Assembly: GCA_003151595.1 (NCBI GenBank)
Contig: PLXW01000060.1
Span: 1-64,000, forward strand
Source of the DNA: Myxococcales bacterium
GTDB taxonomy: Bacteria > Myxococcota > Polyangia > Polyangiales > Polyangiaceae
Length of the DNA stretch: 64,000 nt
Direction: 5' to 3'
The translations under genes and the position numbers were made by a program. Shown here piece by piece: positions 55,091 through 64,000 of this stretch (positions are counted from its first letter, which is position 1; each line of letters opens with the position of its first letter). The notes under the pieces were generated by a model that saw only the letters and a program-made list of their open reading frames with translations, ran no database searches and had not been told where the DNA came from.

Positions 55091-55144
55091 GTGCATGCGC
55101 CACGAAAAGTCGCGTGCACGCGATCGCGGGTCGTGTGCACGCGA
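55091..55144. promoter_or_regulatory. Three spaced GTGCA(C/T)GCG motifs upstream of kinase
   Basis: GTGCATGCGC at 55091, then GTGCACGCGA at 55114 and 55135: the spacings are 23 and 21 bp, about two DNA turns. They lie about 105-158 bp before the kinase start. They could bind a regulator in tandem. They could also be coincidental in this GC-rich gap, which holds nothing else recognisable. Confidence 0.35.
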
Positions 55145-55231
55145 CCTCGCATCGCCAGGCGTCGAGGCGATCCCCCACCAGCATGAACTAAGCGCCGACG
55201 CGCGCCCCGTTCGCCCCGTGCGTCCGGCGAT

Positions 55232-55786
55232 CTAGTGCGGCTGCCACTTCCCGTGCGCCAGCGTGTACTGGCCGCGTTGCCCGTCACTCGCCGGATCGTG
55301 CTCGACGACGCGATTCGCCTGACCGAGGCGCAGGTCCCAACGTTCGTCCCACTTCCCATCCCGATCGAGGTCGATCATCACGAGCCCGTAGCGCCGCTCC
55401 ACGACGCTGCCGACGAGGCGAACCTTGTAGGGCTTGTCGGGGAAAAGGTCGGTCAGGAGCTTGTAGTCGAGGTTCGGGTTCTGCATCTGCGCGAAAATGT
55501 CGCGATCCATGTCGCGCATCGGGACGCCCGCTTTCCACTTCGGATCTTCGACGGTGTCGAAGATCTGCGGTCCAGGGTCCACGACGGCGTGAGGCTGCAT
55601 CCCCGACGGGACGGCTCCCACCGGAGCTGACGGAGACGACGCGACGGGAGCGGGGGTGGCGGCCGGAACGGCGGGCTCGGACGACCCGCGCGACCAGCGC
55701 CCGATGAAAATCCCAATTGCGGCAACCGCGACGACCGCCACGATCACGGTCCCCTTCGATCCCAGACCAAGCTTCGTCTTCGCCAT
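55232..55786 (-). CDS. Membrane-anchored protein of unknown function
   Basis: 184 residues from the ATG at 55784-55786. One N-terminal membrane helix (GTVIVAVVAVAAIGIFIG), a Pro/Ala/Ser linker, then about 110 residues with IFDTVEDPKWKAGVPMRDMDRDIFAQM, YKVRLVG, YGLVMIDLDRDGKWDERWDLR and a QYTLAHGKWQPH end. The DLDRDGKWDE stretch looks like a calcium-binding loop (EF-hand or dockerin type), but only one copy is present. Family not recognised. Confidence 0.7.
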   Translation of the reverse strand: MAKTKLGLGSKGTVIVAVVAVAAIGIFIGRWSRGSSEPAVPAATPAPVASSPSAPVGAVPSGMQPHAVVDPGPQIFDTVEDPKWKAGVPMRDMDRDIFAQMQNPNLDYKLLTDLFPDKPYKVRLVGSVVERRYGLVMIDLDRDGKWDERWDLRLGQANRVVEHDPASDGQRGQYTLAHGKWQPH

Positions 55787-56185
55787 CGCGTCACTCACCG
55801 GGCTCACCGCTCCCTCTTCTCGTTGCTTCTCTCGTTGCTTCCGCTTGCCCGCTTCCGCGAGCCGAATCCGCGCGCACATTCGCGCGCTTCCGCGGGTCTC
55901 TACCACGAGATCCGCCCCCGGCCAGCGACGCAAATCGGAGGTTCGATCGCGGAAGGGACCTCCCGGCGCCCTCCTCTATTTGATCGGCCGCACCCCTTCG
56001 TTTGAGCCGGCGCAATTCATTCCACACAAGCGCCGTTCGGGATTGATCTGGCGCACACGTGAGTCGTTTCCGCAACGCAGGGAGGCGGTTCACCTGTAAG
56101 TACCCACGCGCCGGTGGTGACGACGCTGCCGCCGGCGTCAGTGCGTGCTTTGGCGTCCGGTCGAGTCGACTCGGAAGGAGTCCTT
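55787..56185. other. Gap of 399 bases without a gene
   Basis: This spacer holds the promoters of the minus-strand gene at 55232-55786 and of the giant lipoprotein operon. A perfect 12-base direct duplication TCTCGTTGCTTC lies at 55818-55841. A less GC-rich patch at about 55970-56040 could carry the operon promoter, but I cannot name its elements. No other gene or hairpin stands out. Confidence 0.4.
55818..55841. repeat. 12-bp tandem duplication
   Basis: TCTCGTTGCTTC occurs twice head to tail (55818-55829 and 55830-55841). It lies 32 bases before the start of the minus-strand gene 55232-55786. Confidence 0.5.
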
Positions 56186-59100
56186 ATGCGGAAGTTGTGC
56201 CTGCCCCTCACTCTCATTGCGATCGCCTCAGCGGCCATCGCCATTGGCTGCGAAGACGGACCTGACCAGACGTTCCAGCCAGCCCCCTCGGGCGCGGCAG
56301 GAAACTGGAACAACGGCAACGTCGACGCTGCCGTTCTCACCGGCGTTACGGCCTCGTTCGACGCGGGTTTTCCCACGCAGAACGCCGTCACGCTCTGCAG
56401 CACCGACCTGAAACGACAGCGCTGGGCATGGATGCTCGCGCAGCCGATCCAGCCGCCGCGCAAGTACGCCGGCATCGACCTCGCGAAGGACAACCTTTGG
56501 GACGGTCTGACGATCGACGAGGCGGAGTCGCCCCCGAGCGATCCGAACTCGCCCGAAGGCGGTCTCTGCCAGTCGACGCCGCTCGGCTTCGAAGGCACGT
56601 GCCCGTCCGGCATCGGCGGCTGCAACGGCAACTACTGGGGTAACAACCAGGAAGTCGGCTTCAGCTGGAACGTCGCGACGCACGTCCTCGACCAGATGAC
56701 GCTGAACCTCGGGTACACGGGGTCGCTTCAGACGAACAAGTACCCCGACAACAACGGGGAATCGCACGACTACACGCTCACGATCGGCGACATCTATCGT
56801 CGCGACGGAGCGCCGTTCGAGATCAACTGGAACTCGAAGACGGATCGCAACACGAAGATCACGAACATCTTCAACGCGATCATGTCGACGTACTCGCAGG
56901 CGGCCGGTGTCCCGTTCAACACCGCGAGCTGCACGAACGACGCGGCCTGCGTCGCTCCCGGTACGGTCTCCAACTGCCAGTGCCTTCACGCCACGACCGG
57001 CGACCTCACGCAGTGCAAGGCCGGCACCAAGGGCCAGTGCGGCACGACGAACTGCGCGACGGACGGCAACTGCCTCGTCAGCCCGAACAATGGTGGCGGC
57101 ACCTACTTCGGCATCCGCCCGATGGTCGTTTACATCGTCGGCACCGCCGGCGTCCCGCAGCCGGCGCTCAGCACGCCCACGCTCATCTACAACTTCTTCA
57201 CGAAGTGGGAGCCGTACTCGAACCTGAACCAGCTCGTGACGCTCGACGCCAACGGTCCGACCGCCTCCGGTATCCCGGTCGGTCAGCCGAAGTCGATCAC
57301 GACGACCTGCATCCAGCAGATCGGTCAGAAGTTCTCGGACCTCCAGGCCAACTGCGTCCAGGTCACGGGCGACAAGGCGAATCCGGACGGAGTTGACGCG
57401 GTCAACCTCAACAAGATTCTCCACGGTCTCAGCCACGACCAGGAGCACTGGACCGCGAACGTCCTCGGCGTGAACCAGAACTTCACGTCGGCGAAGGTCG
57501 CCGGGAACCCCGAGCTCGTCGTGCTCGACACCGACATCCCGCAGGGGGGTGACATCACCCAGGACTACGAGTTCGACCTCCGCGCCCGTGGCAACCTCGC
57601 GAACGACTTCACCGCCAACGGTGAGGACAACCGCGGTTCGTCGCTCATGATGATCGAGTGGTCGCGTCTCCTCCTCGAGGACATCGCGGTGCAGCTCTCG
57701 ACCCCCGGCGTGTGGAACCCGACGGGCGCGCCGGTCAAGCCGAAGAAGCTCGGCGACCCGGGTTGCATCGGTTTCAACGGCAGCCACATCCCGAACTACG
57801 TCGCGACGAACAAGGCCCCGGCGACGTTCGGCTGCTCCGGCGTCGAGGGGCTCATCATCCCGGTGAGCTACGACGCGGACGGCGCGAGCGAGTTCGCGAA
57901 CGATCCCGAGATCGCGACGATCGATCCGCTCGCGGATCTCAACCCGGCCAACAACTTCGACGCGATTGGTTTCTACAACAGCGTGCTGAAGCCGGGCGAC
58001 CTCGCCGGCGCGCTCTGCATCGACGGCAACGCGTCGTCGGACTGCATCACATCGCTCGCCCTCTGGACGAACACGCTCAACCAGGTGGTTCGCGTCCTCG
58101 GCAACGGCGACATCAACAACCTCCCGTCCGAGCTCCAGGACCGTCGCTACTACTTCAAGTTCTTCGGACAGGCGTTCGTGAAGTACCTGAAGGCGTACGG
58201 CAACTACAAGACGCTGTACCCGACCACGGTCAACAACTTCCCCGACGGAACGGTCGGCGGCGGTCTCGGCCCCTCGGACGTCGTCAAGACGCAGATCGAC
58301 ATGGAGTCGCTGTTCTTCGACTACCAGGTCTCTCCGGGCACCGGCGGCGCTCAGTCGTACGACAAGTTCGAGTACGTGGACCGCACCACGATCGGCCAAG
58401 GGGCCGGCGGTACGGAGAACTACATTCCCTGGGACTTTGAGTACGGCTGCGACCTCCTCGGCGGCAACCAGCGCTACGACAACTGGTTCCGTCGCATGGA
58501 CCGCGAGGAAATCGGCCTCTACTCGGCGATGCTCGAGGACAAGGCGAAGACCCCGGGCGCGGAGAACAACGTCAACATCACCAACCTGTTCGGCAGCACG
58601 CTGCTCAACGGTAACCCGGCCGCGGGCGTCCCCGGCGCGTTCCCGAGCTTTGCGTGCGCAAGTGGCCAGGGGGGTGACCCGACGGCGAACTGCGGCGGGA
58701 ACGCTCCCCTCGATCCCAACCAGACCGGGATGCTGCCCTGCCTCGCTGGCGGGACGTGCGCGACCGCGGGCAACATCTGCGTCACCGCCAAGAGCCTCGA
58801 GAACGGTCTCGTTCAGGCGTGCGGCACTCCGTGCGACTTCACGACGTACCCGGCCTCGGGTTGCCAGAGCAACTGGCAGGTGTGCGCGGACGACCTGCAG
58901 GGCGGCGGCGAAGGCTGCGTGGCTGCCATGATGGACAAGAACGGTCACCAGGCCAACGCGCTCCCCTACCTCGCCCACTACCCGGGTGCGTGGTCGCGGA
59001 CGCCGTTCTCGGCGGGCCACAGCCCGATCACCATCGCGGACGCGGACAAGCACCCGGAAATCGGCGTCGCTCACGTCAACGTCCCGAACTTCAAGGGCGG

Positions 59101-59839
59101 CCCGTACACCAACAGCCCGACGGTTCAGTCGCAGGGCGCGGACGGCGGAATGTCTTGCGCGACCGGATGGACCTTCGGCGCCGACTTGCTCTGCCACGCT
59201 CCCCTCAACTCGGGGAAGGGCACGCTCGCGGCGACGTTCAACCCGCTCACGCCGTGGCTCGAAGTTCAGCCCGGTGTCGGCTTCCCGATCGCGGTCGACG
59301 GTCAGCGTGACCAGTGGGTCTCGGCCGGACAGTTCGACTTCACGGGCGTCCTCGAGGCGTACCTGATCGACTACAAACCGTGGGTCGACACCCTCAAGCC
59401 CGGCTGCGTCGAGAGCGACCCGGACGCGGCGACGGCGTGCAGCCCCGGCTTCACGTGCAACCCGGTCTCCAAGGCTTGCGAAGCTTCGGACGACAGCGTC
59501 CAGGTTCTCGCGATCGAAGGCGAAGACTTCCTCGGTCAGGCCTTCCTCTGCCAGGACCCGACGACGGGCGACATCCTCCACGTGGGTATGTACGACTCGG
59601 CTATCACGCTCGTGAACTGGCTGGCTGCCCACCCCGGAAACACGAACCCCAACGCCTCGACGGGTTCGAGCGCGCAGTTCGCCTGCCAGATCATCCTGCG
59701 ACGGTCGCCTTACAACAACTACATCGATCAGATCACCGCGAAGGTCTACGGCGCAACCGTGAACATCAGCGGTGGGCAAGGCCTCGGCCGAGTCACCGAC
59801 CTTGTGTTGTTCGATCCCAGCCTCATCCAGGCCCTCTGA
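56186..59839 (+). CDS. Giant lipoprotein of unknown function
   Basis: 1,217 residues; the ATG at 56186 has a strong GGAAGGAG ribosome binding site. Lipoprotein signal ending AIAIGC. The mature part is rich in Asn, Gly and aromatic residues, with Cys-rich knots near residues 250-300 (CTNDAAC, NCQCLHA, GQCGTTNCATDGNC) and others near 850-900 and 1,080. No known catalytic domain is visible. Codons favour GGT, CGT and AAC more than in neighbouring genes, as in highly expressed genes. It is followed at once by a second giant lipoprotein, the metalloprotease, suggesting an outer-membrane pair. Confidence 0.8.
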   Translation: MRKLCLPLTLIAIASAAIAIGCEDGPDQTFQPAPSGAAGNWNNGNVDAAVLTGVTASFDAGFPTQNAVTLCSTDLKRQRWAWMLAQPIQPPRKYAGIDLAKDNLWDGLTIDEAESPPSDPNSPEGGLCQSTPLGFEGTCPSGIGGCNGNYWGNNQEVGFSWNVATHVLDQMTLNLGYTGSLQTNKYPDNNGESHDYTLTIGDIYRRDGAPFEINWNSKTDRNTKITNIFNAIMSTYSQAAGVPFNTASCTNDAACVAPGTVSNCQCLHATTGDLTQCKAGTKGQCGTTNCATDGNCLVSPNNGGGTYFGIRPMVVYIVGTAGVPQPALSTPTLIYNFFTKWEPYSNLNQLVTLDANGPTASGIPVGQPKSITTTCIQQIGQKFSDLQANCVQVTGDKANPDGVDAVNLNKILHGLSHDQEHWTANVLGVNQNFTSAKVAGNPELVVLDTDIPQGGDITQDYEFDLRARGNLANDFTANGEDNRGSSLMMIEWSRLLLEDIAVQLSTPGVWNPTGAPVKPKKLGDPGCIGFNGSHIPNYVATNKAPATFGCSGVEGLIIPVSYDADGASEFANDPEIATIDPLADLNPANNFDAIGFYNSVLKPGDLAGALCIDGNASSDCITSLALWTNTLNQVVRVLGNGDINNLPSELQDRRYYFKFFGQAFVKYLKAYGNYKTLYPTTVNNFPDGTVGGGLGPSDVVKTQIDMESLFFDYQVSPGTGGAQSYDKFEYVDRTTIGQGAGGTENYIPWDFEYGCDLLGGNQRYDNWFRRMDREEIGLYSAMLEDKAKTPGAENNVNITNLFGSTLLNGNPAAGVPGAFPSFACASGQGGDPTANCGGNAPLDPNQTGMLPCLAGGTCATAGNICVTAKSLENGLVQACGTPCDFTTYPASGCQSNWQVCADDLQGGGEGCVAAMMDKNGHQANALPYLAHYPGAWSRTPFSAGHSPITIADADKHPEIGVAHVNVPNFKGGPYTNSPTVQSQGADGGMSCATGWTFGADLLCHAPLNSGKGTLAATFNPLTPWLEVQPGVGFPIAVDGQRDQWVSAGQFDFTGVLEAYLIDYKPWVDTLKPGCVESDPDAATACSPGFTCNPVSKACEASDDSVQVLAIEGEDFLGQAFLCQDPTTGDILHVGMYDSAITLVNWLAAHPGNTNPNASTGSSAQFACQIILRRSPYNNYIDQITAKVYGATVNISGGQGLGRVTDLVLFDPSLIQAL

Positions 59840-59865
59840 TGGAAGCGCACGTGGAGAAGAAACAG

Positions 59866-62800
59866 ATGCTTGCTAGAAACTATCGTGCAGCTACTGCCAT
59901 CACGGCACTCGCAGTCACTTGCGGACTCTGGGGTTGCGTTGCAGACCGCCCGTCTCGTAACGGCGTCTTCAACGAGAACCAGTACCTCCGAAAGGACTTC
60001 CTCATCGCCCCGGGTGACAACTCGGTTCCCGATCGAGGCTGGTACGTCAAGTCGACCATCACCCAGACGACGACGCCGAACCCGCTCGGGAGCGCCTTCG
60101 GCGCCGGTCTCTATGCCGGCGCAGAAGGGGGAGGGGCCGCAAACCTCGTCCGCTTCGCGGTGACGCAAGACAAACTCCAGATGCTCAACATGCGCGAGCT
60201 CAGCAATGATCCGACGATCCTTGCCCAGAATCAGCGCACGCCGGAAGTCGTCAACGCCTGGCCGGTCACGAACGTCGATCTGAAGTACCAGATCAACCTC
60301 GACGGCGAGAAAACGAACTTCTACCAGGAGAACCAGGAGCTCGACTGGCAGGTTCGTCAGTGGGTGAAGATCAACTTCGCCAAGAACGACATCAGCGATC
60401 TGTATGCGTTCGCGGCGAACACGAACGAGGTCATCCAGCACTGCACCGCCCTCGCGGATGCGTCGGTCACGCTGGTCGACGGCTCGTTCAAGGTCAACGA
60501 GGCGGACGAGCAGTTCCAGTTCGCCCTCAACATGACGATCCCGATCGCCTACGACTCGACGGTCACCACGGCGGCCGACGGTACGACGAGCAGCGACGCG
60601 GCGACCTGCGAAGCCGCGTTCGGTGGTTCCGCCCGGACGTTCGCGCTGATGGGGCGTCAGAACGTGACCCTCACGCTCCTCACGTCGTTCGTTCGACCTG
60701 AGAAGATCGTGAGCCCGACCTACGTTCCGATGCCGATCAGCGAGAAGGACCCGATTCAGCACAAGTACGGGGCGTTTCAGACCGTGCCGCTGGTTCGTGA
60801 CGCCAACACGGGTCTTCTCAATGCGCAGCAGCTCGTGGGGCGTTTCGATCCCAACAAGCCGATCAAGTACTACTTCTCGCCCGGCATGCCGGCCATCTAC
60901 CAGTCGTTCTTCCTCGGAACGGATCTCACTGGCAACACCAGCGGTCTCCAGTTCCAGACGAACCAGATCCTGACGAAGGCTGGCGCAACGGGGAAGCTCA
61001 CGTTCCTCAACTACAACGACGCGGCGACCTTCAAGGACGCGGCGGGCCCGGTGCGTGAGGTTGGCGATCCTCGCTACAGCTTCATCAACTGGCACTCGGA
61101 TCTCGATTCGGACTCCGGTCTCCTCGGCGTCGCGCAGTTCTTCACGAACCCGCTCACCGGTGAAACGCTGTCAGCGACGGTGAATCTCTGGGAAGGCAAC
61201 TTCAAAGACACCGTTCAGCAGCGACTCGAGCTGTTCCTCCAGACGGTTGGCGCCGAATACCTCCTGCCTGACGGGAGCGACTTCGACGACAAGGCGTACG
61301 GCGGCTCGACGTGCACGACCGGCCAGCAGATGCCGCTCGTCCCGGCCGACATCGCGGCGAAGTTGAACGCCCAGTCGACGGTCTACAACAAGATGCAGGC
61401 GCAGCTGCAAAAGCCGTTCGCACAGTACGGCTACCTCGGCCCCGCCGACTTCGTTCCGGACCACCTGGACACCAAGGGGCAGCCCGATCAGGAGTTCTGG
61501 GCGCCGTACTACTCGGTCATCCCGTACATGACGTACGCGGACCCGGCGGCGAACATCTTCGTCAATCCTGAAGGGACGATCTTCATGTCCCAGCAGGCGC
61601 AGGAATGGCAGGCGCTTCAGAAGGTCGCCTCCTTCCAGCAGCTCGCCGGGCAGATCGACCAGGGCCTGACGCCCTTCGACACCGAAGGCGCGTCGAACGT
61701 CCAGGACGCCGTTGCGTTCGGGAACCGCTGGACCTCGCTCGGCGAGGCGGTCACCGATCACGAGTACACGAGCCGATATCTGCCGGGCCGCGCGGCCGCC
61801 GACGACATCGGTCTCTTCTCGTACTTCGACATCTACCAGAAGAACGGACGCCACTGCGTCAACGGCAAGTGGGAGAGTCTCGCGGACTACACCACGAGCC
61901 TGATCAGCAGCCTCAACATGGCCGTCGTGGCGCACGAGTTCGGGCACACGATGGGCCTCCGCCACAACTTCATGGGCTCGGTCGATCAGCGCAACTACCC
62001 GACGCAGGCGGACCCCGCCAACCCGGCGAAGAAGAACGTGACGCTCTATTCCTCGAGCATCATGGATTACAACCAGCCGATCGTTGAGGCCTTCTTCGAG
62101 TCGGCCGGCAACGCGCAAATCTGGGGCACATACGACGCGGCGGCGATCGCCTGGATCTACGGCAACGACCTGGACGCGACGAAGGTCGTGCCCCCGCACG
62201 GTCCGGCGACGCTCGACACCGGCGCCTCTGGCCAGCTGAGCCCCACGACTCCGTGGAACGATCCGCTCGGCTTCTCGACGGATGGCAAGGTGGAGACTCA
62301 GTTCCTCTACTGCAGCGACGAGCACATGAAGTTCACGCCGCTCTGCCGGCAGTACGACGTGGGCGCGACGCCGGCGGAAATCACGGCGAACGACATTCAG
62401 CGCCGCGAGTGGAACTACCTCTTCACGAACTTCCGCCTCTACCACAAGTTCTTCAGCGTCGCGAACTACCCCACGAGCGTCGTGAACGACTTCAACGAGA
62501 TGCGTCGCTTCGCTTCTCTCTGGGCGTTCGACTGGTCGTCGGGTGAGCTGCAGAACACGCTCCGCCTCGTCGGTATCAACATCCCGATCACCGCGACGGC
62601 GAATGAGTACTACGACGAGATTACGAACAAGTTCAACACGGACATCTCCGCTGCAAACCAGCTCTCGCTGTCGTACCAGCGCGCGATTCTCGACCAGTCC
62701 TCTGGTGAGCGTCCGTACATCACCCAGTTCGACGGCTTCTACGGCGACGTCACGCAGCAGGGCATCCAGCTCGACAAGCTGCAGGTGACGGCGTCGGCGA

Positions 62801-63474
62801 TGGAGAACTGGCCGGCCATCTCGAACTACGACCCGACGCAGGCGAACGGCGCCTACCTCACCAGCATCGCGGGTGGCATCGGAGACAACGCGTACAACGC
62901 GGTCGCTCAGGCGGCCATGTCCGACTATCTCGGAGCGGCGTTCGCGACGTTCTCGTACTCCCAGGTCGGCCCGATCGCGGAGTTCGCGGCCAACTCGCAC
63001 AGCCAGAAGTTCGGCGGCAACCTGACGTACCGTGACTGGGTTGGCGGGTATGCGTTCTCTCGTGAACGCGACTTCCTCGACTACGTCCACGGCATCGCAG
63101 TCGCCCACGACTTCCCGAACTGCGACGAGAACGGCGACAACTGCGATCCCTGCACGTCGCTCGATCACTGCACCTGGGACCCCCGCACGCTCGCGGCGAA
63201 CCCCATCGTCATCACCCAGTCGGACACGTACAACCGCTTCCAGGCGCCCGATGGACGTACGTACATCTGGGGCTACATCAGCAGCCGCAATCAGTGGGTG
63301 CTCGTCGATCGCGATCGCAACGTCGCGGCCTACGTGCAGTTCCTGAACTGGACCACGGACGTCGTGAACGGCCAGGACGACGGGTACAACGGCGCGAGCC
63401 CGCTCGAGAAGAACGTCCGCTTCGTCGTGGACGCCTTCACCTACTACAACGACCAGACGCTCTCGGCGCCCTGA
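59866..63474 (+). CDS. Giant zinc-metalloprotease lipoprotein
   Basis: 1,202 residues from ATG 59866, with GGAGAAG nine bases upstream; an earlier ATG at 59839 overlaps the previous stop but lacks a site. Lipoprotein signal ending LWGCVA. Residues about 680-780 hold a metzincin-type site: His690, Glu691, His694 and His700 in HEFGHTMGLRHNF, followed by a Met-turn-like SSSIMDYN. The same layout occurs in the DUF4953/DUF5117-related bacterial proteases. The regions on either side have no known domain. It is probably an outer-membrane or exported protease co-expressed with the preceding giant lipoprotein. Confidence 0.92.
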   Translation: MLARNYRAATAITALAVTCGLWGCVADRPSRNGVFNENQYLRKDFLIAPGDNSVPDRGWYVKSTITQTTTPNPLGSAFGAGLYAGAEGGGAANLVRFAVTQDKLQMLNMRELSNDPTILAQNQRTPEVVNAWPVTNVDLKYQINLDGEKTNFYQENQELDWQVRQWVKINFAKNDISDLYAFAANTNEVIQHCTALADASVTLVDGSFKVNEADEQFQFALNMTIPIAYDSTVTTAADGTTSSDAATCEAAFGGSARTFALMGRQNVTLTLLTSFVRPEKIVSPTYVPMPISEKDPIQHKYGAFQTVPLVRDANTGLLNAQQLVGRFDPNKPIKYYFSPGMPAIYQSFFLGTDLTGNTSGLQFQTNQILTKAGATGKLTFLNYNDAATFKDAAGPVREVGDPRYSFINWHSDLDSDSGLLGVAQFFTNPLTGETLSATVNLWEGNFKDTVQQRLELFLQTVGAEYLLPDGSDFDDKAYGGSTCTTGQQMPLVPADIAAKLNAQSTVYNKMQAQLQKPFAQYGYLGPADFVPDHLDTKGQPDQEFWAPYYSVIPYMTYADPAANIFVNPEGTIFMSQQAQEWQALQKVASFQQLAGQIDQGLTPFDTEGASNVQDAVAFGNRWTSLGEAVTDHEYTSRYLPGRAAADDIGLFSYFDIYQKNGRHCVNGKWESLADYTTSLISSLNMAVVAHEFGHTMGLRHNFMGSVDQRNYPTQADPANPAKKNVTLYSSSIMDYNQPIVEAFFESAGNAQIWGTYDAAAIAWIYGNDLDATKVVPPHGPATLDTGASGQLSPTTPWNDPLGFSTDGKVETQFLYCSDEHMKFTPLCRQYDVGATPAEITANDIQRREWNYLFTNFRLYHKFFSVANYPTSVVNDFNEMRRFASLWAFDWSSGELQNTLRLVGINIPITATANEYYDEITNKFNTDISAANQLSLSYQRAILDQSSGERPYITQFDGFYGDVTQQGIQLDKLQVTASAMENWPAISNYDPTQANGAYLTSIAGGIGDNAYNAVAQAAMSDYLGAAFATFSYSQVGPIAEFAANSHSQKFGGNLTYRDWVGGYAFSRERDFLDYVHGIAVAHDFPNCDENGDNCDPCTSLDHCTWDPRTLAANPIVITQSDTYNRFQAPDGRTYIWGYISSRNQWVLVDRDRNVAAYVQFLNWTTDVVNGQDDGYNGASPLEKNVRFVVDAFTYYNDQTLSAP

Positions 63475-63501
63475 CCTGAGTCAGCGACACTGAGACCGCG
63501 G

Positions 63502-63544
63502 ACGCGCGGCCTGTCCTCACGGACGGCCGCGCGTTCGTGTTTTG
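63502..63544 (+). terminator. Intrinsic terminator of giant lipoprotein operon
   Basis: ACGCGCGGCC (63502-63511) and GGCCGCGCGT (63525-63534) form a ten-base perfect stem, continued by GTCC/GGAC inside with one bulged T and a TCAC loop. A T-rich stretch (TCGTGTTTT) follows. It lies 28 bases after the metalloprotease stop. Confidence 0.85.
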
Positions 63545-63578
63545 TGCGCGCTGCGACGACGCCGCTACGGTGAGGCGA

Positions 63579-64000
63579 CTACTTCGGCGGCCAGCCGGTC
63601 GCGTCGAGGCAGTGCACGAACTTCACGCCCGAGAGCTTGCAGCTTCCGTCGGGGGCGAGCGTGCCGCAGATGCGGTTGAACGACGCGGTGTCGAGATCGA
63701 AGTGGGGGTGGTTGTTCGAGGCGCACCAGTCGCACTGTGGGTTCAGCGCGGTGGCGCAGCCGACTCCGCAGCAGCTCGTGTACGCGGGAGGAGCCGCTCC
63801 CACGCACGGGCAGCCGGGCTTCATGTCCGTGGCGTTCACGCACGGGCCGCACTCTTCGGTGCCGGAGCCCTTGCACGTGCAGTAGCCCCCGCAGCGATCG
63901 GTGAGCGCCACGAGAACGCTGCCGCCGGGGCCGGTGAGCTCGTAGCAGAGGCCCGAGGCTTCGGTGAGGCCCAGGCCCCAGTCGGTCACGGCCTTCTGCG
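63579..64000 (-). CDS. Expansin/GH45-like barrel protein (partial, runs off the window)
   Basis: C-terminal 140 or so codons; the frame stays open to position 64000, so the start lies beyond the window. The sequence has the double-psi beta-barrel pattern of expansins, RlpA and GH45 enzymes: VALTDRCGGYCTC, many cysteines (at least 12), and NNHPHFDLDTASFNRICG near the end, where the FDL segment with an Asp is typical. It may bind or loosen plant-type or bacterial polysaccharide. It is convergent with the metalloprotease operon, with the terminator between. Confidence 0.75.
   Translation of the reverse strand, partial: QKAVTDWGLGLTEASGLCYELTGPGGSVLVALTDRCGGYCTCKGSGTEECGPCVNATDMKPGCPCVGAAPPAYTSCCGVGCATALNPQCDWCASNNHPHFDLDTASFNRICGTLAPDGSCKLSGVKFVHCLDATGWPPK

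Noticed and set aside
54987..55184. Extension of the kinase at 53541 by 66 codons
   Set aside because: The extra residues are Arg/Cys-rich without a domain, and the ATG at 54986 begins just before the kinase domain.
56228..59779. Minus-strand frame of about 1,180 codons opposite the giant lipoprotein
   Set aside because: It shows only Arg/Val-rich shadow composition. The plus strand has a ribosome site, a lipoprotein signal and highly-expressed codon use.

Overview
The window is strongly GC-rich and dense with secreted lipoproteins. It also carries three ECF-type sigma factors, three Hanks-type Ser/Thr kinases, two sensor histidine kinases, a sigma-54 activator with an FHA domain, a sedolisin protease with a MYXO-CTERM-like tail, RCC1-repeat and DM9-repeat surface proteins and a large polyketide synthase-like protein. 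This is the profile of a myxobacterium (phylum Myxococcota), most likely of the Polyangia/Labilithrix type. That placement is inferred from gene content and not from a marker gene. I found no rRNA, tRNA, CRISPR array, transposase or phage gene.

Layout: 1-1860, end of an RND pump, an ECF sigma factor with a fused zinc-binding anti-sigma-like tail, a small membrane protein and an OsmC protein. 2062-12868, an FHA/GGDEF-like/sigma-54 activator, a Cys-rich lipoprotein, a two-part secreted/beta-barrel protein, a PAP2 phosphatase, a DM9-repeat lipoprotein, a receptor-like kinase with a periplasmic-binding-protein domain, and a lipoprotein. 13029-16729, an ECF sigma factor, a Ser/Thr kinase, a 90-nt near-palindrome and a coupled HD/nucleotidyltransferase pair. 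16897-18210, a tightly packed Cys-rich protein / ECF sigma / Cys-containing membrane protein module. 18219-26667, a Band 7 lipoprotein, a histidine kinase and a divergent tripartite RND efflux operon. 26835-33342, a GH25 lysozyme, a GIDE-like membrane protein, a sedolisin, RNase H and a GH114-like lipoprotein. 33411-42057, mostly exported proteins, including an RCC1 lipoprotein next to a CHAT-protease lipoprotein, and a lipase-like hydrolase. 42061-44768, a STAS-like protein coupled to a hybrid PAS histidine kinase. 44969-52579, a 2,536-residue FAAL-ACP-KS-DH-KR-ACP-metallo-beta-lactamase megaenzyme. 52672-64000, small lipoproteins, another Ser/Thr kinase, two giant lipoproteins in one operon (the second a zinc metalloprotease) and the end of an expansin-like gene.

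The most unusual item is the megaenzyme at 44969-52579. It loads a free fatty acid through FAAL, carries one KS/DH/KR extension module from which the acyltransferase domain is missing although its flanking linkers remain, and ends in a complete LACTB2-like metallo-beta-lactamase domain where a thioesterase would normally be. Other points of interest are the Cys-rich ECF module at 16897-18210, the 90-nt palindrome at 15261-15350 with a T-box-like core, the lipoprotein CHAT protease beside an RCC1 propeller, and a leader ORF plus operator-like dyad in front of the RND operon. Cytoplasmic regulators often appear to have leaderless starts, while exported proteins usually have clear ribosome binding sites.
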